Assembly (NCBI RefSeq): GCF_017876795.1
Contig: NZ_JAGIOR010000002.1
Location: 186,001 to 250,000 of the forward strand
Reading direction: 5' to 3'
From: Rhizobium leguminosarum
GTDB lineage: Bacteria > Pseudomonadota > Alphaproteobacteria > Rhizobiales > Rhizobiaceae
Length of the DNA: 64,000 bases
The notes under the pieces are model-generated. The model saw nothing but the letters and a program-made list of their open reading frames with translations. It was not told the origin of the DNA and made no database searches. This document shows positions 44,383-56,296 of this stretch, piece by piece. The translations under genes were made by a program, and so were the position numbers. Positions within the stretch are counted from its first letter, which is position 1, and every line of letters starts with the position of its first letter.

Positions 44383-45675
44383 TTATTGCTCGTCGCCGAA
44401 CGGCGGATAGCCGTCATTGTCCTCGATATCCTGATCGATCTTCTTGGCGGCCGATGCCAGCGCCTCCTTAGGATCGCCGCCATTGAACACCGCGTCGACC
44501 GCCTGCATGAAGGCGGAGGTGATTGTGGGATAGGCTGGGTGCGGCGGGCGGGCGACGGCCGTCTTCGATGCCTGCTCGAAGGCGATCGCCATCGGGCCGC
44601 CGTTGGCATAGAGCGGAGATTCGGCAGCGAAGCTCTTCAGGCCGGGGTAACCCGACTGGCTTGCAACGTAAGCCCGATACTCCTTGTCCTTCAGCAGGAA
44701 GCTGATGAACTTGGCCGCGATGTCGGGATGTTTCGACGTCTTGGTGATCGCCCAGATCCAGGTGCCATTGGGGCTGGCGGCCTTGGCGCCGAATTTCGGA
44801 AGCGGCAGCACGACGATGTTGTCCTTCATGGTCGCCGCGGCCTCGGCATAAACCCAGTGTCCGCCGAGCGCCAGTGCCGCCGGATTGCCTTCGGCGAAGA
44901 ACTGGTTGGTTCCGGCCGACTGCGGCACCACCCAACCATGCTTGACCCATTTCTGCATCATCGCCAGCGCATCGACGCAGGCGTCGCTATCCAGCGTGCC
45001 CTCGGATTTCCATGCCTTGCGGTCGATCAGGTCACAGCCGGCCGATTGCAGGATCGGACCATAGGCATAGGTGATCCATTCGGTCTTGATGCCGTAGCCG
45101 CGGAAGGTGTCGATCGGCCACTTCACTCCATCGAGTTTGGAAAGCTTCTCGAGATAGGTTTCGAACTCCTCCCGGGTCCGGGCATCGTCGACCGATTTCG
45201 GGATGCGGGCGCCGATCGCTTCGAGATATTTCTTGTTGCCGTAAAGAACGACCGACGAGTCGGTCAGGCCGATTGCATAGAGGTCCTTGTCGATCGGGTA
45301 TGTGCCCTGGGCGATGTTGGACTCCGTCATGTCGTCGAGGACATCCTTGTCGATCAGCGGCTTGATGGGCTGAAGATAGCCCGACCAGACGTAATTGGCG
45401 AGGAACGGCGCATCGAGTTCCATGACGTCGGGCAGCTGCTTGGCCATGACGGCGGCGCTGAACTTCTCGTTATAGGCATCGTGCGGCGCATATATGAACT
45501 GCACGTCGACATCGGGATTAGCGGCCTCGAACCGTTCGGCGACCTTGCCATAGGCGGCAACAAAACCGGGATCGCCCTGGTGCATGACCTGGATTGCGGT
45601 TTTCTCGGCTGCCTGCGCCCCTATGGCTGATAGTGCCGAGGACAGGACCAGAGACCAAAGTAAACGTTTACCCAT
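44383..45675 (-). CDS. CUT1-type sugar-binding protein
   Basis: The 430-residue protein has a signal peptide ending AQAAEK and an SBP type 1 (MalE-like) pattern: VAERFEAANPDVDVQFIY, MAKQLPDVMELDAPFL, GTWIWAITKTSKHPDIAAKF. AGGAGG precedes the ATG. It is the second gene of the unit after the LacI regulator (36-bp gap). Ligand: probably a sucrose- or fructo-oligosaccharide-type sugar, inferred from GH32. Confidence 0.92.
   Translation of the reverse strand: MGKRLLWSLVLSSALSAIGAQAAEKTAIQVMHQGDPGFVAAYGKVAERFEAANPDVDVQFIYAPHDAYNEKFSAAVMAKQLPDVMELDAPFLANYVWSGYLQPIKPLIDKDVLDDMTESNIAQGTYPIDKDLYAIGLTDSSVVLYGNKKYLEAIGARIPKSVDDARTREEFETYLEKLSKLDGVKWPIDTFRGYGIKTEWITYAYGPILQSAGCDLIDRKAWKSEGTLDSDACVDALAMMQKWVKHGWVVPQSAGTNQFFAEGNPAALALGGHWVYAEAAATMKDNIVVLPLPKFGAKAASPNGTWIWAITKTSKHPDIAAKFISFLLKDKEYRAYVASQSGYPGLKSFAAESPLYANGGPMAIAFEQASKTAVARPPHPAYPTITSAFMQAVDAVFNGGDPKEALASAAKKIDQDIEDNDGYPPFGDEQ
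45660..45671. promoter_or_regulatory. Possible intragenic LacI-type operator at the binding-protein start
   Basis: GTAAACGTTTAC is a perfect 12-bp palindrome containing the LacI-family core AAACGTTT. It lies four to fifteen bases inside the coding start (codons 2-5) of the binding-protein gene, just downstream of the LacI gene. It may be an operator or a coincidence of codon choice. Confidence 0.35.
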
Positions 45676-45711
45676 TGGAATTCCTCCTCAATTGAATGGG
45701 CCTGACTCAAT

Positions 45712-46716
45712 TTATACGGATGCCCGCTCCACCAGCTGGAACGGCAGTTTCTGCACCCCGACCGGCACCCGGTCTTCGGCAAGCAGGATTTGCGCGGCCT
45801 GACGGCCCATGGCGCGATGGGGAAGCGCCATGGTGGTCAGCGGCGGGTCGAGGCGCGAAGCGATCTCGACCTGATTGTCGAAACTCGCAACCGCGACGTC
45901 GTCGGGAATGGCCGCGCCTGTCCGGCGCAGCGCGGCATAGACTTCCATGGCCACGCGGTCATTGCCGCATAGGATGGCATCGGGACGCCGGGGGCCGTTC
46001 ATCAAGTCATGCACATGCGTGGCCACGAGACTGTGCGCCCGGTCGCTGTAGATCGCCTTGCTGACGGCCGGCAGGACGATGGCGCCGGCTCCGTCGATGC
46101 CGGCATGATCGAGCGCCTGTCGGAAGCCGAGTTCACGGAGGTCCCCGGCGAGCAGCCCCGGTAGATTGATGAAGGCGATATCGCGCCGGCCGGCATCGAT
46201 CAGGTAGTTGGTAATCTCAAGCGCCGCCCCCGTTTCATCGGGTACCAGCGAGGTCACGCGGTCGTTGGCATCGCGGCAGTTGATCATGACGCCGACCGTG
46301 TCGGCAAATTCGGGCGGCAGGTCGACGCTCTTGTGATACATGGCGGCATAGGCAATCGCCCGCGGGCGAAAACGCCGCATCTCGTCGAGGATCGACGCTA
46401 CACTGCGATGGCCGCCGAGCGTCATGGCGAAGACGGCCATGTCGGCGGCGCGCACGGCGCCATCGAGCCCCCTGATGATTTCGGTTGCGAAAGGCGAGGT
46501 GATCAAGTCGTCCGCGACCAGGCCGACAAGTGGCATCCAGCCTTGCCGCATGCTGCGTGCGGCGAAGTTGGTGACATATCCCAGCTCCTCGGCGATCTCC
46601 TTGATCCGCTGGCGGGTGTCTTCCGACATGCGGGCCGAGCCGCCATGCAAAGCACCTGACACCGTTTTAACGGAGACACCTGCGCGGGCGGCTATGTCGT
46701 TGAGTGAGGCGGTCAC
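45712..46716 (-). CDS. LacI-family repressor of the CUT1/GH32 operon
   Basis: The 334-residue protein has an N-terminal LacI helix-turn-helix (LNDIAARAGVSVKTVSGAL), the hinge AARSM and an effector domain (DAILCGNDRVAMEVYAAL, DVAVASFDNQVEIASRLDPP). It is on the same strand as, and 36 bp ahead of, the transporter genes. It probably represses this operon and itself until the sugar is present. Confidence 0.92.
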   Translation of the reverse strand: MTASLNDIAARAGVSVKTVSGALHGGSARMSEDTRQRIKEIAEELGYVTNFAARSMRQGWMPLVGLVADDLITSPFATEIIRGLDGAVRAADMAVFAMTLGGHRSVASILDEMRRFRPRAIAYAAMYHKSVDLPPEFADTVGVMINCRDANDRVTSLVPDETGAALEITNYLIDAGRRDIAFINLPGLLAGDLRELGFRQALDHAGIDGAGAIVLPAVSKAIYSDRAHSLVATHVHDLMNGPRRPDAILCGNDRVAMEVYAALRRTGAAIPDDVAVASFDNQVEIASRLDPPLTTMALPHRAMGRQAAQILLAEDRVPVGVQKLPFQLVERASV

Positions 46717-46727
46717 GGGATCTCTTT

Positions 46728-46743
46728 GGGTTATCGATTACCC
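46728..46743. promoter_or_regulatory. Candidate LacI operator
   Basis: GGGTTATCGATTACCC is a near-perfect 16-bp palindrome (one mismatched pair), centred on ATCGAT and 12 bp upstream of the LacI start. AATCGATAATG recurs at about 46787. Confidence 0.5.
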
Positions 46744-46830
46744 AATTTGATATCGCTCGTTTTGCGGTGAGTCAAGTTATGATGGAATCGATAATGCAAA
46801 TGCCGCCTCTCGCAGTGCACATTCGCGCAA

Positions 46831-46856
46831 AAAAACCCCGCCGAAGCGGGGTTTTT
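46831..46856. terminator. Bidirectional terminator
   Basis: AAAAACCCCGC and GCGGGGTTTTT form a perfect 11-bp stem with loop CGAA, with A-tract and T-tract on either side. It ends the small exported protein gene on the minus strand (14 bp away). Confidence 0.85.
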
Positions 46857-46869
46857 GTGATCAGGCTGC

Positions 46870-47190
46870 TCAATTGTTATGGGCGGCGCAGGCTTCGTCC
46901 ATCGGTGTGGCGTTGCTGGTGCCGCCCTGCGTCTGGAGATTGGCCGAGTTGTTGACCGGGTTCGGGCACTTGGTCTTGTCCATTTTCATCGTGCCGCCGG
47001 TCGTCGAACCGGTCGTGGTGGTATCGGTTGCCATCGGCTTTTTGGTCTTCGGGTCGCTGGTTGCGCCGCCGCCCTGATCGGCCTGGTTCTTGTCGATCGT
47101 GGCGCCGGCCGGCGCCGGATTGGATTGGGCGAAGGCTGAGGTGGCCATGCCGAGGGCGAGAAGCGAGGCTGCTACGAGTTTCATACGCAT
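46870..47190 (-). CDS. Small exported protein (106 aa)
   Basis: Start 47190 follows AAGGAGG at seven bases. The first 20 residues (MRMKLVAASLLALGMATS) form a signal peptide cleaved after AFA. The mature part is low-complexity, rich in Thr, Gly, Asn and Lys (ATDTTTTGSTTGGTMKMDKT), with two cysteines near the C-terminus that could pair in the periplasm. No family is recognised. Similar short exported proteins are common in rhizobia. It has its own terminator, so it is probably monocistronic. Confidence 0.7.
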   Translation of the reverse strand: MRMKLVAASLLALGMATSAFAQSNPAPAGATIDKNQADQGGGATSDPKTKKPMATDTTTTGSTTGGTMKMDKTKCPNPVNNSANLQTQGGTSNATPMDEACAAHNN

Positions 47191-47361
47191 GTGGTGTCCT
47201 CCTTGGGGATCTTTGCGTGCTTGGCCTATCCACAACCTCGCCGACAGATCATTGTTCCGCTGCTGCGTTTAAATGCGCGATACCGCTCGGAAGCCGGGGC
47301 GACCGAGGGTTGGGCGTCAGCAGCAAGGTGGGCGGCGCACCGCTCAGATACAGAGTTGAGG

Positions 47362-48084
47362 CTATTTCGCGTAAAGCGCGCGCGAGCGTTCGAGGTGCTT
47401 GAGGAGCGCCGTTTCCGAGCCGTCGACGTCATTGGCTTCAAGGCGGTCGACGATTTCGTCGTGTTCGGCGAGCGTGAACTTTTCCTTGCCGGTCCAGATC
47501 AGCATCTCGGTATGATATTCCTTCAGCCAGGCAAGCATGGCTTCGCTGACGGCGACGTAGATCGGGTTGCCTGAGATCTGGGCGATGCGGGTGTGGAACT
47601 CCATATCGGCATCGATGAATTCTTCGGGCTGTCCGAGTGACCTGCGCTGGCGCTCGATGATCTCCCTGAGGTCGCCGATATCATTTGCCGAGGCGCGCTG
47701 CGCGGCCTCGCGCGCCATGCCGCGCTCGAAGAAGATGCGGGCGCTCTTCAGATGTTCGAGCGAATCTGCCGATTGCGCCAGCATGATCTTGGCGGTGAGA
47801 TCGACCTGGCGGAAGATCGACTTTGCTGTCAGCCGCAGAACCTTCGCCCGCTCGCCGTGCGAAATGTTGACGAGACCCTTGTTGGCAAGCGACTGCATGG
47901 CCTCCCGGATCGCCGGCCGGCCGACCCCGAAGCGCTCCATCAGCACCCGCTCGGAGGGCATTTCATCGCCGGGCTGAAGCTCGCCTGAGGTGATCAATCG
48001 CTCCAACCGATCGAACACTTCGTCGGAGAGTTTGCGGCGGACGATCTGTTCGAGGGGTTGGGTCATAACATCTCGCTGGCTCAA
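47362..48084 (-). CDS. FadR-type GntR regulator of the apiose cluster
   Basis: The 240-residue protein has a winged helix-turn-helix (MPSERVLMERFGVGRPAIREA, residues about 20-85) and an FCD ligand domain (EEFIDADMEFHTRIAQISGN, LAEHDEIVDRLEANDVDG) with metal-site histidines. The start is TTG at 48084 with GGAGGAG six bases ahead. It is divergent from oiaX across 162 bp. Two matching palindrome-like sites lie in front of oiaX and apnO. It probably represses the apiose genes until an intermediate binds the FCD domain. Confidence 0.9.
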   Translation of the reverse strand: MSQRDVMTQPLEQIVRRKLSDEVFDRLERLITSGELQPGDEMPSERVLMERFGVGRPAIREAMQSLANKGLVNISHGERAKVLRLTAKSIFRQVDLTAKIMLAQSADSLEHLKSARIFFERGMAREAAQRASANDIGDLREIIERQRRSLGQPEEFIDADMEFHTRIAQISGNPIYVAVSEAMLAWLKEYHTEMLIWTGKEKFTLAEHDEIVDRLEANDVDGSETALLKHLERSRALYAK

Positions 48085-48159
48085 AATGTCTCCTCCTAAC
48101 AGTTTTCCGGACCAAGGACAAAGCTTGCGACTGGAAATTTGCCCATCGGAAAAAATCGC

Positions 48160-48199
48160 TTTTCATCGATTGGAATACTCATTATACCAGATCATGAGT
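48160..48199 (+). promoter_or_regulatory. Candidate promoter and GntR operator upstream of oiaX
   Basis: TTTTCA (48160-48165) and TATACC (48183-48188) have 17-bp spacing. The site ACTCAT...ATGAGT (48177-48199) is an inverted repeat with 6-bp arms that covers the -10. The same site recurs at 52116 (18 of 23 positions identical). It fits a GntR repressor operator. Confidence 0.55.
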
Positions 48200-48246
48200 T
48201 GGCGCCACGGCAATCTGCGTTGGCGAGAGGAGCAGCCGTCCGTTTC

Positions 48247-49503
48247 ATGATGATTACCCTGACCTACCGCATCGAAACGGCCGGCAGCGTCGAGGCGATG
48301 GCGGAGAAGATCGCCAGCGACCAGTCGACCGGAACCTTCGTGCCGGTTCCCGGCGAAACCGAAGAGCTGAAAGCGCGTGTCGCCGCCCGGGTGCTGGCGA
48401 TCCGCCCGCTCGAGGATGGGCGCCATCCGACGTGGCCCGAGGCCGCGCCCGGCACGCTGCTGCACCGCGCCGATGTCGACATCGGCTTTCCGCTGGAAGC
48501 GATCGGCACCGATCTCTCCGCCTTGATGACCATTGCGATCGGCGGCGTCTATTCGATCAAGGGCATGACCGGCATCCGCATCGTCGACATGCAACTGCCC
48601 GACGCTTTCAGGAGCGCCCATCCCGGGCCGCAGTTCGGCATTCCTGGAAGCCGCCGTCTCGCCGGCGTCGAAGGCCGGCCGATCATCGGCACGATCGTCA
48701 AGCCGGCGCTTGGGCTGAGGCCGCACGAGACGGCAGAACTCGTCGGCGAACTGATCGCTTCAGGCGTCGACTTCATCAAGGACGACGAGAAGCTGATGAG
48801 CCCGGCCTATTCGCCGCTCAAGGACCGCGTCGCGGCGATCATGCCGCGCATTCTCGATCACGAGCAGAAGACCGGCAAGAAGGTGATGTATGCCTTCGGC
48901 ATCTCGCATGCCGACCCCGACGAGATGATGCGCAACCACGACATCGTGGCTGCGGCCGGCGGCAACTGCGCCGTCGTCAACATCAACTCGATCGGCTTCG
49001 GCGGCATGAGCTTTCTGCGCAAACGCTCCGGCCTGGTGCTGCACGCGCATCGCAACGGCTGGGACGTGCTGACGCGCGATCCGGGCGCCGGCATGGATTT
49101 TAGGGTCTACCAGCAGTTCTGGCGGCTGCTCGGGGTCGACCAGTTCCAGATCAACGGCATCAGGGTCAAATATTGGGAGCCGGACGACAGCTTCGTCTCG
49201 TCCTTCAAGGCGGTCAGCATGCCGCTGTTCGATGCCGCCGATTGCCCGCTTCCGGTTGCCGGCTCGGGCCAGTGGGGAGGACAGGCGCCGGAAACCTATC
49301 AACGCACCGGCCGCACCGTCGATCTGCTCTATCTCTGCGGCGGCGGCATCGTCAGCCATCCCGGCGGACCTGCGGCCGGCGTGCGCGCCGTGCAGCAGGC
49401 CTGGCAGGCGGCGGTCGCCGACATTCCGCTGGAGATTTACGCGAGAGACCATCCGGAGCTCGCCGCCTCGATTGCAAAATTCGGCGACGGCAAGGGCGCG
49501 TGA
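48247..49503 (+). CDS. oiaX: RuBisCO-like 3-oxo-isoapionate-4-phosphate decarboxylase
   Basis: The 418-residue RuBisCO-like protein keeps the KPALGL lysine (K152) and the carbamylated-lysine metal motif FIKDDE (K178, D180, E181), with further HAHR and GSGQWGG substrate-loop motifs. In the D-apiose pathway, OiaX removes CO2 from 3-oxo-isoapionate 4-phosphate to give L-erythrulose 1-phosphate. LerI and DerI downstream favour this over the related XiaX transcarboxylase activity. It is the first gene of the catabolic run. The ribosome site (GAGAGGAG) lies about 15 bases ahead, so the start may be 48247 or 48250. Confidence 0.82.
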   Translation: MMITLTYRIETAGSVEAMAEKIASDQSTGTFVPVPGETEELKARVAARVLAIRPLEDGRHPTWPEAAPGTLLHRADVDIGFPLEAIGTDLSALMTIAIGGVYSIKGMTGIRIVDMQLPDAFRSAHPGPQFGIPGSRRLAGVEGRPIIGTIVKPALGLRPHETAELVGELIASGVDFIKDDEKLMSPAYSPLKDRVAAIMPRILDHEQKTGKKVMYAFGISHADPDEMMRNHDIVAAAGGNCAVVNINSIGFGGMSFLRKRSGLVLHAHRNGWDVLTRDPGAGMDFRVYQQFWRLLGVDQFQINGIRVKYWEPDDSFVSSFKAVSMPLFDAADCPLPVAGSGQWGGQAPETYQRTGRTVDLLYLCGGGIVSHPGGPAAGVRAVQQAWQAAVADIPLEIYARDHPELAASIAKFGDGKGA

Positions 49504-49508
49504 CCGAT

Positions 49509-50843
49509 ATGGATGGACTTCTCGTCAGCTATTACGGGGATGATTTCACCGGCTCCACCGATGTCATGGAGGCCCTGGCTTCGAGCGGTGTCGAAACCGC
49601 GCTCTTCCTCGACATTCCGACGCCGGAGCTGCTTGCGCGCTTCAAACACTGCCGGGCGATCGGCATTGCCGGAACGAGCCGCTCCGAGACGCCGGACTGG
49701 ATGCAGGAGCACCTCGCGCCTGCCTTCGATTGGCTGAAATCGCTCGGCGGCGCCAGCTGCCATTACAAGGTCTGCTCGACTTTCGATTCCAGCCCGGGGA
49801 TCGGCAATATCGGCAAGGCGATCGAAATCGGCCGCACGATCTTCGGGCAATCCATCGTGCCGGTCATCGTCGGCGCGCCGCAATTGAAGCGCTACACGGC
49901 CTTCGGCAATCTCTTCGCCGCCTATCAGGGCCGCGTCTTCCGCATCGACCGCCATCCCGTCATGAGCCGCCATCCTGTCACCCCGATGGATGAGGCGGAT
50001 CTGACGCTCCACCTGTCGAAGCAGACCTCCCTCCCCGTTCTGCTCGCCGATCTCGTCGCAATCACCGCGGCGGATGCCGATCGGCGGATCGACGCGCTGA
50101 CGTTGAATTCCGAAGGGATCTTGCTCCTCGATGTCGACTCCGAAGCGACGCAGGCGGCGGCCGGCCGGCAGATGCTGCGTGTTACCGGCCGCTCGGGACG
50201 CTTCGTCGCCGGCTCGTCTGGGGTCGAATATGCCCTGCTCAGCGCGTGGCGGCAGGCTGGCTTGATCGGCGAGAGCGGGACCGAATTTCCGGATGTCGGC
50301 CCGGTCGACCGCCTGGCGGTCGTCTCGGGCAGCGTCTCGCCGACGACCGAGCGGCAGATCCGCACCGCCGTCGAGAACGGTTTTGAGAGCATCGCGCTCG
50401 ATGCGCTGGCGCTGGTCTCGAATGGCGAAGGCGCGGTGGATGCGGCGGCACAAGCGGGCATTCGCAAGCTGAAAGAAGGCAAGAGTGTCATCCTCTACAC
50501 GGCTCTCGGCCCATCCGCAGACCGGGGCGCCGATATCGACCGGCTGCCGGGCGCCCGTCACCGGCTGGGAAGCGCGCTTGGCACGATCATTTGCCGGCTA
50601 ATTGAGGCGGAAGGGCTGTCGCGTGCGGTCGTTGCCGGCGGCGACACCTCCAGTCACGCACTCCGGCAATTGAAGATCGACGCGTTGACGACGCTGCTGC
50701 CGCTGCCGCAGACGCCGGGTTCGCCGCTGTGTCTCGCCCATGGCGACTATGCGCCGACCAACGGCCTGCAGATCGCGCTGAAAGGCGGCCAGGTCGGGAC
50801 GGACGGCTATTTCGCGCAGATCCGCGACGGAAGGAAAAACTGA
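49509..50843 (+). CDS. oiaK: 3-oxo-isoapionate kinase (DUF1537 / four-carbon acid sugar kinase family)
   Basis: The 444-residue protein has the DUF1537 N-terminal motif YYGDDFTGSTDVMEAL and the C-terminal nucleotide-binding stretch VVAGGDTSSHALRQL. It phosphorylates 3-oxo-isoapionate at C4, giving the substrate of OiaX. It follows oiaX at once; a GTG at 49500, overlapping the oiaX stop, would add three residues. Its stop overlaps the lerI ATG. The specific substrate is assigned from the cluster, because the family also includes threonate and erythronate kinases. Confidence 0.8.
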   Translation: MDGLLVSYYGDDFTGSTDVMEALASSGVETALFLDIPTPELLARFKHCRAIGIAGTSRSETPDWMQEHLAPAFDWLKSLGGASCHYKVCSTFDSSPGIGNIGKAIEIGRTIFGQSIVPVIVGAPQLKRYTAFGNLFAAYQGRVFRIDRHPVMSRHPVTPMDEADLTLHLSKQTSLPVLLADLVAITAADADRRIDALTLNSEGILLLDVDSEATQAAAGRQMLRVTGRSGRFVAGSSGVEYALLSAWRQAGLIGESGTEFPDVGPVDRLAVVSGSVSPTTERQIRTAVENGFESIALDALALVSNGEGAVDAAAQAGIRKLKEGKSVILYTALGPSADRGADIDRLPGARHRLGSALGTIICRLIEAEGLSRAVVAGGDTSSHALRQLKIDALTTLLPLPQTPGSPLCLAHGDYAPTNGLQIALKGGQVGTDGYFAQIRDGRKN

Positions 50844-51646
50844 TGGTCGTCTGGATCGGCACCAGTTTCAAGATGAACAAGACCGTCGAGGAAGCGCTCG
50901 GCTTCGCGCGCCGTCTCGCCGGGGCGGACGGTGAACGCGACATCCGCGTGCAGCGCTTCATCATTCCGGCCTTTACCGCGGTGCGCGATGTCAAACGTCT
51001 GCTGGCCGAGACTTCGGTCAAGGTCGGCGCCCAGAACATGCACTGGGAAGACGCCGGCGCCTGGACCGGCGAGATATCTCCGCTGATGCTGAAGGACTGC
51101 CAGCTCGACATCGTCGAACTCGGCCATTCCGAACGGCGCGAACACTTCGGCGAGACCGACGAGACCGTCGGACTCAAGGTTTCGGCCGCGCTCCGCCATA
51201 GCCTGACGCCGCTGATCTGCATCGGCGAGACGTTGCAGGAGCGCCAGGAGGGTCGGGCCGATGCCGTTTTGCGGCGGCAGGTCGAGGCCGCTTTGCGGGG
51301 CGTGGATACCGGGGCCGGCGAGGCTTCGATCCTGCTTGCCTATGAGCCCGTCTGGGCGATCGGCGCCAGGGGTATTCCGGCGACCGCCGACTACGCGTCG
51401 GAGCGGCACGCAAAGATCGCCGAAGTGGCCAAGGCCATTCTCGGCCGTGCAGTACCGGTTCTCTACGGCGGCAGCGTCAATCCTGGGAATTGTGAGGAAC
51501 TGGTCGGCGAGCCGCATATCGACGGGCTGTTCATCGGCCGCTCCGCCTGGTCCGTCGAAGGCTATCTCGACATCCTCGGCCGCGTCAGCGCGGCGATCGA
51601 CCGCTCATCTCCACGCCAGACGGCGAGTGAAAGGAAACTGCCATGA
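50843..51646 (+). CDS. lerI: L-erythrulose-1-phosphate isomerase (TPI family)
   Basis: The 267-residue TIM-barrel protein keeps triosephosphate isomerase residues: K10 in TSFKMNK, H95 in [14 protein letters not shown]168 in AYEPVWAIG and the phosphate loop GGSVN. It is not a housekeeping TPI in context. The family members LerI/EryH convert L-erythrulose 1-phosphate to D-erythrulose 4-phosphate. It overlaps oiaK and derI by a few bases. Confidence 0.85.
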   Translation: MVVWIGTSFKMNKTVEEALGFARRLAGADGERDIRVQRFIIPAFTAVRDVKRLLAETSVKVGAQNMHWEDAGAWTGEISPLMLKDCQLDIVELGHSERREHFGETDETVGLKVSAALRHSLTPLICIGETLQERQEGRADAVLRRQVEAALRGVDTGAGEASILLAYEPVWAIGARGIPATADYASERHAKIAEVAKAILGRAVPVLYGGSVNPGNCEELVGEPHIDGLFIGRSAWSVEGYLDILGRVSAAIDRSSPRQTASERKLP

Positions 51647-52089
51647 AGATCGCAATTGGTGCCGACAGCGCCGGCAAACCGCTCCTGGATGTCATTGCCA
51701 CCCATCTGACCGGCAAGGCGGACCTCGAGGTTCACGATCTCAGCCAGTCCGGCTTCTACGCCGATCTTTCCCAGCGTCTCGCGCAGACGATCGTCGACGG
51801 CGAACATCAGCGCGGCATCCTGTTCTGCGGCACCGGCATCGGTGTGTGCATTTCCGCCAACAAAGTGCCGGGCATCCGCGCAGCACTCACCCATGACACC
51901 TATTCGGCGGAGCGCGCGGTGAAATCGAACAACGCCCAGATCATCACGATGGGGGCGCGCGTCATCGGGCCTGAACTGGCGAAGTCGATCGTCGACGCCT
52001 GGCTCGCATCCGAGTTCGACCCCGATGGCCCGTCGGCCGGCAACGTGCAGGCGATCGACCGGCTCGATGCCGAAAAACATGGGTCCTGA
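51643..52089 (+). CDS. derI: D-erythrulose-4-phosphate isomerase (RpiB family)
   Basis: The 148-residue RpiB/LacAB-fold protein has [13 protein letters not shown], the catalytic cysteine in [10 protein letters not shown] (C62), [13 protein letters not shown] and [14 protein letters not shown]. DerI/EryI members convert D-erythrulose 4-phosphate to D-erythrose 4-phosphate, which enters the pentose phosphate pathway. Its ATG overlaps the lerI stop (ATGA). A new operator and promoter region follows it. Confidence 0.85.
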   Translation: MKIAIGADSAGKPLLDVIATHLTGKADLEVHDLSQSGFYADLSQRLAQTIVDGEHQRGILFCGTGIGVCISANKVPGIRAALTHDTYSAERAVKSNNAQIITMGARVIGPELAKSIVDAWLASEFDPDGPSAGNVQAIDRLDAEKHGS

Positions 52090-52115
52090 CGCGATAGGTA
52101 GTGATATAGTGATTG

Positions 52116-52138
52116 ACTCATCATACCAGTTTATGATC
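52116..52138 (+). promoter_or_regulatory. Second GntR operator, upstream of apnO
   Basis: The site shares TCATNATACCAGNTNATGA with the site upstream of oiaX. It lies 27 bp after derI and 30 bp before apnO. TTGACT (52113-52118) overlaps it. This suggests a second, separately started transcript under the same repressor. Confidence 0.5.
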
Positions 52139-52167
52139 CTATCCGGAACAGACAAAGTGAGGAACAC

Positions 52168-54031
<1,864 letters not shown>

Positions 54032-54040
54032 TCAGCACCA

Positions 54041-54074
54041 ATTGCGGAGGGTGCAGCGTTGCGCCCTCCGCAAT
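54041..54074 (+). terminator. Intercistronic hairpin after the apiose binding-protein gene
   Basis: ATTGCGGAGGG (54041-54051) and CCCTCCGCAAT (54064-54074) form a perfect 11-bp stem with a 12-base loop, 10 bases after the stop. GCATTTTGC follows; no real T-tract is present. Confidence 0.65.
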
Positions 54075-54104
54075 GCATTTTGCAAGACGTCGAGGTTCAC
54101 CCGC

Positions 54105-54745
54105 ATGTTGAGAATGAAGGGCGCCCTGCTCGCTGCCGTCGTGGCGGCGGCCTTGCCCGGTTGCAAGATCATCAAGACGCCGACCGCTGAGGAAAAGGCG
54201 GCGGCAGCGGCCAAGACCGCTTTCGACCCGAATGCCAAGGTCGAGGCGATCTGGCAGCCTGACGTCGTGCCCTATTTCGAAAAGCGCGCCGGCGAGCTGA
54301 AGGACGTCATGCAGCTCGTTGCCACGAGCCCGGATGCTGCGGGCGATAAATACGGCAATCCGCGCAAGCAGAGCAGTTCGCCCTGGACCTATGCGGTGAA
54401 GATCACCGGCACGGTCGTCGCAGCCGATACGGCCTCGCGCGCGGCAACACTCGATGTCGATGCCGATGGCGACGGCAAGGCCGATGCGAAGGTGCAGATC
54501 GGGCCGGCGCTGCGCGGCACCGCACTGCGCGACACGCTGGAATTCGTCAATTTCAACGAGTTCAAGAACCAGATCGAATGGGCGCAGTTCGGCAAAGCGT
54601 TCAACGAGAAGGCCAATACCACCGTTCTCTCCGCCGTCCCGCGCGACGGCCTTGTCGGCAAGACGGTGACGGTGATCGGCGCCTTTCCGCTGCCGAAAAG
54701 CGGCGAGCTTCCACTCGTCACACCTTCGGAACTGAAGGTGGGCTC

Positions 54746-54749
<4 letters not shown>
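54105..54749 (+). CDS. DUF2291-family lipoprotein
   Basis: Start 54105 gives a lipoprotein signal (MLRMKGALLAAVVAAALPGC) with lipobox LPGC; the cysteine would be lipidated. The rest (214 residues total) matches the DUF2291 family, often placed inside CUT2 sugar importer operons. Features include a DVDADGDGKADAKVQIGPAL beta region. It overlaps the ATPase ATG by four bases. The role is unknown, possibly a periplasmic accessory of the importer. Confidence 0.8.

Positions 54750-56292
<1,543 letters not shown>

Positions 56293-56296
<4 letters not shown>

Noticed and set aside
48247..49503. Reading the RuBisCO-like gene as a carbon-fixing RuBisCO or as the 5-methylthioribose pathway enzyme MtnW
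   Set aside because: No small subunit, phosphoribulokinase or methionine-salvage genes are nearby. The kinase, isomerases and apiose enzymes around it point to OiaX.
50843..51646. Reading the TPI-family gene as glycolytic triosephosphate isomerase
   Set aside because: It overlaps oiaK and an RpiB-family gene inside a catabolic operon, which matches the LerI/DerI pair and not glycolysis.
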